Shown: piece after piece, positions 57,770 to 64,000 of the stretch
Position numbering within the stretch: the stretch's first letter is position 1
Layout: every line of letters begins with the position of its first letter
Source: Reinekea marinisedimentorum
GTDB lineage: Bacteria > Pseudomonadota > Gammaproteobacteria > Pseudomonadales > Natronospirillaceae
Assembly: GCF_004341165.1 (NCBI RefSeq)
Contig: NZ_SLZR01000009.1
Span: 124,001-188,000, forward strand
Direction of reading: 5' to 3'
Length of the DNA: 64,000 nucleotides
Made by a program: the position numbers and the translations under genes
The notes under the pieces: model-generated
Databases searched by the model: none
Seen by the model: the letters and a program-made list of their open reading frames with translations, nothing else
Told to the model about the DNA's origin: nothing

Positions 57770-59632
57770 TTAGTCCTCGATATAGTACTGCTCTTTCAGG
57801 TGGAAGAACGGGCTCTTGTAAACCGAGTAGAATTTCTCCGGTACGTTCTTCATACGGTTATGAACCACAGCCGGTGAACCGGTGTAACGCAGAATACCGA
57901 TCGCATACAGGTTTTCAGAGTGAATCTTCATCACCTCGTCGACCATCTGTGCGAATTTTTCTTTATCGGTTTCTTTGGTCATCTTCTCGTACAGATCGAC
58001 CAGTGGCTGCATCTCGGCGGTTGTCTTCTTACCGTTAGTACCGTTAGACAGGTAGTAAGCGGCCTGCAAAGGTGCAAAGTTGGTGTTCGACATAACCGGG
58101 AAGTAGTTGTTGGCACCGAACAGCGGGTTCAAACCAGCGGTGTTGTTGTGCAGTACCATCTGGTATTCACTGCCACGACGAATCTGGTTGAAGTAGCTCT
58201 TTTCATCGGAACGCATAATGAAGCGCAGACCCAGGTTGTCCATATCGGCTTTCAGCAGAATGGCGCCTTCTTCACTGATCTTACGGCCGGCCTGGAAGTG
58301 CACCAGGAAGCTCAGCGGCTCGCCATCGGAACCCAAACGGTAGCCTTCGTTATCGCGCTTATCCAAACCGATGCTGTCGAGCATTTTGTTGGCACGGTCT
58401 ACATCCAGCTGGGTGTAGGCTTCGGTGGTTTCCATGCTGCCACCCGGTGCGTCCGGCAGAACAACCGATTGCGCTGGTGCGGAAAGGCCAACGCCTAGGA
58501 TCTGGTTTTGTGTATCACGGTCGATACCCAGTGAAACCGCCTGACGGAAGGTTTTGTTCTGCATTAGGCGCAGCACTTCTTTGTCGTCACCGGTGTAATC
58601 CTGGTTGGGGATGAGTACCAGCATGTTGGCGTGGTCGCTCAGGTCCATCAGTCGGGTTTTGTAGTTACCGGCCTTCTCACCTTTTTTCAGTGCTGTGAAG
58701 TCACTGGTCAGTTTAGATATACGGTCGATATCCACTTCGCCGGCCAGTGCTTTCAGGATGCGCACCTGTGGCTCTGCGGTTTGCGGCCAGGTCATGGCGT
58801 CGATGTAGGGCAGCTGGTTGCCTTCGGTATCAACTTTCCAGTAGTACGGGTTACGCACGGCGCGCTGCTGAAGTTCCTGCGGGTCGGTGTCATACACCCA
58901 GGTGTACAGAACCGGCAGTTCCGGGTTGGTGTTGGAGCGGGTATTCCAGCGGTTCTGGAACAGCTGACGCCAATCGGTCATGCCGGCATCGGTTACTTTC
59001 GCCTGCAGTTCCGCTTCATCCATATACTTCGGCAGGTACTCTTTCAGGTAGTGCTTAGGGCTCTGCGGTAAGCGGAATTCCATGGTGGAACGCAGGTGCT
59101 TTTCAATGAAGTGCGGGTTGGGCTCTTTGTAGTGCAGCTCAAAGGTTTGCTCATCAATAATCTTCAGTTCTGCCGGTTCACCGCCGGATAAAAACAGCGA
59201 CTTCACACTGGGTTCCAGTTCGGAATTCATTTCCAGATCGTTGTACCAGAAGTCAACGTCTTCGGTCGTGAACGGCGCGCCATCGGACCACTTCATGCCC
59301 TTGCGCAGGGTAAAACGGTAAACGCGTGAGTCATCAGAGATAGACCAGGATTCAGCCAGGTTAGGAATGCGGTTCTGATTGTCGTCCAGATCAACCAGCG
59401 GTTCGTTACTCCATTCGTGGAATTGATAGTTCGGCTCAACGCGGCGCCAGGTGCCACCGTATTTACCCACCTCATTGACCGGTGTGATCACCAGCGGGTT
59501 TTCGGGAAGGCGATCATCAACCGCCGGAATGGCGCCGGACTCGACCATATCATTCAGCATGGGTGCTTCCTGATAGGCCCAGGCGTTCAGTGCCCCCAAC
59601 ATCATGGACAGTGCTGCAAGTTTGAGTTTCAC
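57770..59632 (-). CDS. Periplasmic SBP_bac_5 receptor of the oligosaccharide/peptide importer
   Basis: 620 residues, long for an SBP family 5 receptor. Signal peptide MKLKLAALSMMLGALNAWA, then YQEAPMLNDMVESGAIPAVD, an opening found in receptors linked to sugar-oligomer importers rather than the DppA type. LAESWSISDDSRVYRFTLRKGMKWSDGAPFTTEDVDFW is the conserved SBP_bac_5 block. It is the last gene of the transporter transcript (permeases and ATPases upstream), just before the repeat and the lyase genes. Ligand is inferred to be an oligosaccharide from the lyase neighbour; oligopeptide is the alternative. Confidence 0.85.
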   Translation of the reverse strand: MKLKLAALSMMLGALNAWAYQEAPMLNDMVESGAIPAVDDRLPENPLVITPVNEVGKYGGTWRRVEPNYQFHEWSNEPLVDLDDNQNRIPNLAESWSISDDSRVYRFTLRKGMKWSDGAPFTTEDVDFWYNDLEMNSELEPSVKSLFLSGGEPAELKIIDEQTFELHYKEPNPHFIEKHLRSTMEFRLPQSPKHYLKEYLPKYMDEAELQAKVTDAGMTDWRQLFQNRWNTRSNTNPELPVLYTWVYDTDPQELQQRAVRNPYYWKVDTEGNQLPYIDAMTWPQTAEPQVRILKALAGEVDIDRISKLTSDFTALKKGEKAGNYKTRLMDLSDHANMLVLIPNQDYTGDDKEVLRLMQNKTFRQAVSLGIDRDTQNQILGVGLSAPAQSVVLPDAPGGSMETTEAYTQLDVDRANKMLDSIGLDKRDNEGYRLGSDGEPLSFLVHFQAGRKISEEGAILLKADMDNLGLRFIMRSDEKSYFNQIRRGSEYQMVLHNNTAGLNPLFGANNYFPVMSNTNFAPLQAAYYLSNGTNGKKTTAEMQPLVDLYEKMTKETDKEKFAQMVDEVMKIHSENLYAIGILRYTGSPAVVHNRMKNVPEKFYSVYKSPFFHLKEQYYIED

Positions 59633-59644
59633 GTGTTTCTCCTA

Positions 59645-60673
59645 TTATTGTTTTAGGTATATCTCTTCTGCCAAGTGACAAGCACTTTGCCTAAGGATTT
59701 CTTCACCGTTGTGCGTTTCACTGAAGGTTTTCAGTTCCGGTGTTTTGGTTTTGCAGATTTCTTTGCAGTATTTACAGCGGTTATGGAAGGCGCAGCCGGA
59801 AGGCGGGTTTGCCGCATCGGGGATTTCACCACCAAGAATATCGCTGCGGATAGAGCGCTCTTCAATATCGGGAATGGCATGCATCAGCGCTTCGGTGTAC
59901 GGGTGCAGTGGTTTGTTGTAGAGCACGTCGGTATCTGCCACTTCAACAATGCGGCCCAGGTACATTACGCCGACGCGGTCACACAGGTATTTCACCACGC
60001 TTAAATCGTGGGAAATAAACAGGTAAGAAAGATCGAATTTTTCTTTCAGCTCACTGAGAATTTCCAGGATCTGCGCCTGTACGGAAACATCCAGCGCACT
60101 CACCGCTTCATCGGCAACAATAAAGCGCGGCCGGGTAATCAGTGCGCGGGCAATGCCGATGCGCTGGCGCTGACCGCCGGAAAACGCATGCGGGTAACGC
60201 ATCAGGTGCGATGCGCGCAGGCCCACTTGCTGGATCATTTCTTTGGCTTGTTCGTACAGGTATTTTTTATCTTTGATGCCGGCCAAACGCAGCGGCTCTT
60301 CCAGAATTTCCTGCACGGTCATACGAGGTGACAGCGATGAGTACGGGTCCTGGAAGATCATTTGAACTTCCTGACGGATCGGCCGCAGTTGTTTCTGGTT
60401 GAGCGGAACCAGATCGACCTTGTCACCGTTCTTTCGCTGGTAAACCACCTTGCCGCCGGTGGGTTCCATGGCTTTTAAAATGGCGCGGCCAACGGTTGTT
60501 TTACCGCAGCCGGATTCACCCACCAGGCCAAAGGTTTCATTCGGATAAATTTTAAAATTAATATCATCAACCGCTTTGATCACGCCCTGGCGACGACTGA
60601 ACGCTCCGCCTTTCATGCTGAAATGCATTTTAAGGCCGTCAACTTCCACTAATGGTATTGCCTTTGAATTCAT
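59645..60673 (-). CDS. ABC transporter ATP-binding protein (OppF/DppF type)
   Basis: 342 residues. Walker [18 protein letters not shown], signature [14 protein letters not shown], Walker [22 protein letters not shown], and the C-terminal oligopeptide-type tail with four cysteines in [23 protein letters not shown], expected to bind an iron-sulphur cluster as in the DppD/OppF group. Works with the partner ATPase encoded 3 bases upstream. Confidence 0.92.
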   Translation of the reverse strand: MNSKAIPLVEVDGLKMHFSMKGGAFSRRQGVIKAVDDINFKIYPNETFGLVGESGCGKTTVGRAILKAMEPTGGKVVYQRKNGDKVDLVPLNQKQLRPIRQEVQMIFQDPYSSLSPRMTVQEILEEPLRLAGIKDKKYLYEQAKEMIQQVGLRASHLMRYPHAFSGGQRQRIGIARALITRPRFIVADEAVSALDVSVQAQILEILSELKEKFDLSYLFISHDLSVVKYLCDRVGVMYLGRIVEVADTDVLYNKPLHPYTEALMHAIPDIEERSIRSDILGGEIPDAANPPSGCAFHNRCKYCKEICKTKTPELKTFSETHNGEEILRQSACHLAEEIYLKQ

Positions 60674-60676
60674 GAT

Positions 60677-61657
60677 TTACGCCTCAAAACATCTGACCTT
60701 GTGGCCATTTTCTTGTGTAACAAACGGAGGAACTTCCGCGCGGCATTTTTCACTGGCTTTATCGCAACGCATCCAGAACGGGCAGCCGGTAATCTTGGCG
60801 TACGGGTCTGGCACGCTGCCTTTAATCGGCTTCAGGGCTTCCTCGGTGTGCAGCGTCGGGATCGATTCAATCAGCGCCTTGGTGTAAGGGTGTTTGGGTT
60901 CGTTAAGAATCTGATCGGTGCTGCCGTATTCCACGATGTAACCCAGATAAAACACGGCGATCTCTTCCACCATGTTGGCGACCACGGCCAGGTCATGAGT
61001 GATCAGCACCAGCGCCATATTCTGCTCGGCCTGTACATCTTTGATCAGGCTGAGAATCTGTGCCTGCACGGTAACATCCAGCGCGGTGGTGGGTTCATCG
61101 GCAAACAGCAGGCGCGGGTGGCAACTGATGGCCATGGCGATCATGACCCGCTGACGCATGCCGCCGGAAAGCTGGAAGGTGTAGTCTTCATACACGTCAT
61201 GGGCACGCGGTACCCGGGCACGTTCCAGCATGTGAATGGCATGCTCTTTCGCTTCCTCTTTGTTCATGTCGGTGTGCTGCATAATCAGCTCACGCATCTG
61301 GCTGCCAATGGTGTGAATGGGGCTTAGGCTGCTCATCGGCTCCTGAAAAATCATCGAAATTTCTTTGCCACGAATGCTGTTAATCTCTTTGCCGTTGCGC
61401 TTGGTTTTCACCACATTCACCGGTGTGCCGTTGCGGTGGTAAGTGACCTCGCCGCTGGTCACACGGAATGACGGCTCTGGCAGCAGGCGAATGGCCAGAC
61501 GCGAGGTCACACTTTTACCGCAGCCGGATTCGCCAACAATGCCCAGGCTCATGCCTTCGTAAATGGTCAGGTCGATATCGTTGAGGGTGTTGGTTACGCC
61601 TTCAATGGTGTGAAACTGAGCCGCAACATTTTTGTATTCCAGTAATTTATTCCGCAT
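60677..61657 (-). CDS. ABC transporter ATP-binding protein (OppD/DppD type)
   Basis: 326 residues. Walker [17 protein letters not shown], signature [15 protein letters not shown], Walker [22 protein letters not shown] and the oligopeptide tail [15 protein letters not shown] with cysteines. It is encoded between the permease gene and the second ATPase gene in the same transcript, with 3-base gaps on both sides, so stoichiometric production is likely. Confidence 0.92.
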   Translation of the reverse strand: MRNKLLEYKNVAAQFHTIEGVTNTLNDIDLTIYEGMSLGIVGESGCGKSVTSRLAIRLLPEPSFRVTSGEVTYHRNGTPVNVVKTKRNGKEINSIRGKEISMIFQEPMSSLSPIHTIGSQMRELIMQHTDMNKEEAKEHAIHMLERARVPRAHDVYEDYTFQLSGGMRQRVMIAMAISCHPRLLFADEPTTALDVTVQAQILSLIKDVQAEQNMALVLITHDLAVVANMVEEIAVFYLGYIVEYGSTDQILNEPKHPYTKALIESIPTLHTEEALKPIKGSVPDPYAKITGCPFWMRCDKASEKCRAEVPPFVTQENGHKVRCFEA

Positions 61658-61660
61658 AAC

Positions 61661-62827
61661 TTACGCTCTATTCATGTACGGGTCGGCAGCATCGCGCAGG
61701 CCGTCACCTAAGAAGTTGAAAAACAGGACCGTGACAATCACGAAGAAGGATGGATACAGAATCCATGGATAGTTGGCGATCACTTCAATGCTCTGTGCTT
61801 CCTGCAGCAGTACGCCCCAGCTCACCACCGGTGGGCGCAGGCCAATGCCTAAAAAGCTCAGTGAGGTTTCTGCAATGATCATCGCCGGAATGCTCAGCGT
61901 GGCCTGGGCGATCACAAAGCTGGTTGCGCCGGGCAGCAGGTGTTTGCGAATGATGTAGAAATTATTGGCACCGGAAAGCAACGCGGCTTCGGTGTACTTT
62001 TCTTCCTTCAGGCGCATCACAATGCCGCGTACCACCCGGGCGATGCCGGTCCATCCGATCACCGAAAGGATCAGTGTGATCATGAAGTAAACGAAAATCG
62101 GCGACCATTGCGGTGGCAGAGAAGCCGCCAGTGCCATCCATAAGGGAATCGACGGGAACGACATCAGCACCTCAATTAAACGCTGAATAAAGGTATCTAT
62201 TTTGCCGCCGTAGAAGCCGGAAATACCCCCGAGTACCACACCAAACACCAGGCTGAGCAGCACACCGATCAGACCGATGGACAGTGAAATACGCGCGCCA
62301 TGGACAATTTTACTGAACACATCACGGCCGAGTTTATCCGAGCCCATCAGGAACAACGCAGCACCGTCGTCAACACCGAACAGATGGATATCGGTTTTGA
62401 ACAGGCCGAGCACCCTGTACTCGTAGCCACGGTGTAAAAAGCGAATCGGAAATTCTTTATCGCCTTCGGTGTATTCAAACTCCAGGGTTTCCATGTTCAG
62501 TTCACGTTTTAAATCGTGAATAAACGGCCAGGTGAAATCCCCTTCAGAATTTACCCAGTGCACAGCCGAAGGCGGCGCATACTTGTACTTTGCGGCGTAC
62601 TTGTTGATGTCCTGTACGGCGATTAAATCGGCAAAGATAGCCACCAGATAAAACAGGATGATCATGATGGCACTGAACAACGCGACCTTGTGCTGCTTAA
62701 AGCGCAGCCACATCAGTTTGGTTTTCGAGGCGTAGGCGATATCGCTGCCGTTATCTTCCGCCTGCGCACTTAGGGTTTGGTTCAGTTCGGTATCCGGGCT
62801 TTGCTCCAGATGAGTTTGCGACGTCAT
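61661..62827 (-). CDS. ABC transporter permease (OppC type) with large periplasmic insertion
   Basis: 388 residues; typical OppC is about 300. After the first helix ([23 protein letters not shown]) there is an insertion of about 95 residues (71-165: [40 protein letters not shown]) before the usual [24 protein letters not shown]. The rest has the EAA loop [29 protein letters not shown]. Such insertions occur in YejE/oligosaccharide-type permeases. It pairs with the OppB-type permease. Confidence 0.9.
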   Translation of the reverse strand: MTSQTHLEQSPDTELNQTLSAQAEDNGSDIAYASKTKLMWLRFKQHKVALFSAIMIILFYLVAIFADLIAVQDINKYAAKYKYAPPSAVHWVNSEGDFTWPFIHDLKRELNMETLEFEYTEGDKEFPIRFLHRGYEYRVLGLFKTDIHLFGVDDGAALFLMGSDKLGRDVFSKIVHGARISLSIGLIGVLLSLVFGVVLGGISGFYGGKIDTFIQRLIEVLMSFPSIPLWMALAASLPPQWSPIFVYFMITLILSVIGWTGIARVVRGIVMRLKEEKYTEAALLSGANNFYIIRKHLLPGATSFVIAQATLSIPAMIIAETSLSFLGIGLRPPVVSWGVLLQEAQSIEVIANYPWILYPSFFVIVTVLFFNFLGDGLRDAADPYMNRA

Positions 62828-62835
62828 GGTAACTC

Positions 62836-63825
62836 CTAGGCAAGACGAATGCGTGGATCTAACAACGCAATAAGAATGTCAGAAATGAGCGTGCCGATAA
62901 TGGTCAGCACCGCCAGCATCATCAGGAAGGTGCCGGCCAGGTACATATCCTGACTGCGCAAGGCTTCCAGCAGGTAAGGGCCGGTGGTGGGCAAGCTCAG
63001 AACAATGGCGACAATGGCACTGCCGGAAACCAGCTCGGGCAGCATCCAGCCAATGGTGGACGCCAACGGGTTAACGGCGTGACGCACCGGGTACTTCAGA
63101 ATAACCTTGTAAGCCGGTAAGCCTTTGGAACGCGCGGTATCAACATACGGCTTGTGCAGCTCGTCCATCATGGTGGCGCGCATAATGCGAATCTTGCTGG
63201 CGGTGCCGGCGGTGCCGACCACAATAACCGGAATCCAGATGTGCTTCATGGCATCCATGAACTTGGCGAAGCTCCACGGTGCATTTAAATATTCCGGTGA
63301 GAACAGACCGGAAAACGGTGTGCCGAACCAATCCAGTGACAGGTACATCAGCAGCAGCGCCAGTAAAAAGTTGGGGATGGCCAGGCCTAAAAAGCCGAAG
63401 AAACTGACGATGTAATCGAAGAAGGTGTAAGGCTTAAGTGAGGTAAAAATACCGGTGAAAAATGCCGTGACCAGTGTGAAGATAAGGGTGACAAAGGTGA
63501 TCAGGAAGGTTAAGCCCAGCTTACCCCAGATAAGGTCCTGAACCGGCTTCTGGTGCTGGAACGAATAGCCGAAATCGCCCTGCGGGAAACCGCTGATCCA
63601 CTTGAAGTAGTTGACGAACATGTTATCGCTGATGCCCAGCTCGGCCTGAATACTGGCGCGCAGTGCGTCAACATCGTTGATGGAACCGTCGATCACTAAA
63701 CGTTCGGAAATATAGGCGTCTACAAAGTCGCCCGGTGGAATCTGGATAATCACAAACGACACGATCGAAATAATAATCAGCGTCGGTATTGAGATTAAAC
63801 ACCGTCTTAAAATATAGGAAAACAT
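62836..63825 (-). CDS. ABC transporter permease (OppB type)
   Basis: 329 residues, starting MFSYILRRCLISIPTLIIIS with AAGGAGC just before the ATG. Motifs: FVIIQIPPGDFVDAYISERL, FGYSFQHQKPVQDLIW, and the EAA loop MMDELHKPYVDTARSKGLPAYKVILKYPVRHAVNPL. It is first of the five-gene minus-strand importer unit: OppB, OppC, OppD, OppF, receptor. Upstream, 63826-64000 holds the promoter region and the start of a neighbour that lies outside. Confidence 0.92.
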   Translation of the reverse strand: MFSYILRRCLISIPTLIIISIVSFVIIQIPPGDFVDAYISERLVIDGSINDVDALRASIQAELGISDNMFVNYFKWISGFPQGDFGYSFQHQKPVQDLIWGKLGLTFLITFVTLIFTLVTAFFTGIFTSLKPYTFFDYIVSFFGFLGLAIPNFLLALLLMYLSLDWFGTPFSGLFSPEYLNAPWSFAKFMDAMKHIWIPVIVVGTAGTASKIRIMRATMMDELHKPYVDTARSKGLPAYKVILKYPVRHAVNPLASTIGWMLPELVSGSAIVAIVLSLPTTGPYLLEALRSQDMYLAGTFLMMLAVLTIIGTLISDILIALLDPRIRLA

Positions 63826-64000
63826 AAAGCTCCTTTCTTATTGTTCTTAAGTTCGTATAAGCACTGTTTTTTCTGGGTTATTTCGGGGCCGCAGATGGTG
63901 ATTGCGGGTCTCCATGTTCATATCAAACTGAAAGGCGCCTCCTGAATGTATGCAGCAGTGAGATGTTCGCCGGCCCTACGCCACTGCGTTCTTGCTCACC
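63826..64000. other. Upstream region of the importer operon (window edge)
   Basis: 175 bases before the OppB-type gene, containing its ribosome site (AAAGGAGC). No -35/-10 pair stands out and no complete gene is visible before the window ends. Confidence 0.4.

Overview
The window looks like a chromosomal segment of a marine, heterotrophic gammaproteobacterium, most likely of the Oceanospirillales (Reinekea/Saccharospirillum/Thalassolituus-like). This is an inference from gene content: an smpB-ssrA pair, a split-type long GcvP, a BCCT transporter, an orphan astE, many peptide and amino-acid ABC transporters, a GGDEF/EAL protein and a polysaccharide lyase locus. No rRNA or tRNA gene and no CRISPR array was seen. 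The only stable RNA gene recognised is tmRNA.

Layout. 1-2.3 kb: end of a dipeptide-type ABC transporter operon (minus strand). 2.8-6.1 kb: a basic amino-acid (Aot/His-type) ABC transporter operon (plus). 6.1-11.7 kb: YibE/F membrane protein, alkaline phosphatase, AstE, LrgB/LrgA pair and SmpB. 11.7-13.4 kb: an orphan amino-acid binding protein and the tmRNA gene ssrA.

13.3-18.8 kb: a 5.4 kb integrated element sits exactly in the 3' end of ssrA. It is bounded by a 25-bp direct repeat of the tmRNA 3' end and carries an HUH replication endonuclease, small unknown genes, a membrane/zinc protein, an excisionase, a tyrosine recombinase and a DUF2971 cargo gene. The old ssrA terminator is now stranded beyond attR. 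18.8-28.9 kb is a second accessory stretch: a ParD/ParE module between two copies of a highly structured repeat, a NERD-domain protein, an HNH endonuclease, a methyltransferase joined to a PLD-helicase-S24 fusion protein, and a MerR/VIT-VWA pair. This is the part most likely to hold undescribed defence biology.

29-35 kb: two related secreted proteins around an LRR-like protein, a ZntB-type transporter, an unknown membrane protein and an RMD1-family protein with a MITE inserted just upstream. 35-42 kb: the glycine cleavage genes gcvT, gcvH and gcvP with an XRE-cupin regulator and matching palindromes in front of both gcvT and gcvH, then a BCCT transporter. 42-50 kb: a DnaQ-like exonuclease with a cNMP/CBS/DUF294 protein, a Nudix hydrolase, a beta-lactamase-like serine hydrolase, and a GNAT-C39 plus RimK-type ATP-grasp pair. 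50-54.6 kb: a periplasmic sugar-binding-like protein coupled to a PAS-GGDEF-EAL membrane protein. 54.7-63.8 kb: an oligosaccharide/peptide ABC transporter next to a heparinase-II/III-type lyase and a hexapeptide acyltransferase, read as a uronic-acid oligosaccharide use locus.

Start codons were re-chosen where a Shine-Dalgarno sequence, a promoter or family length argued for it. All functional names rest on motifs read by eye; no database search was run.
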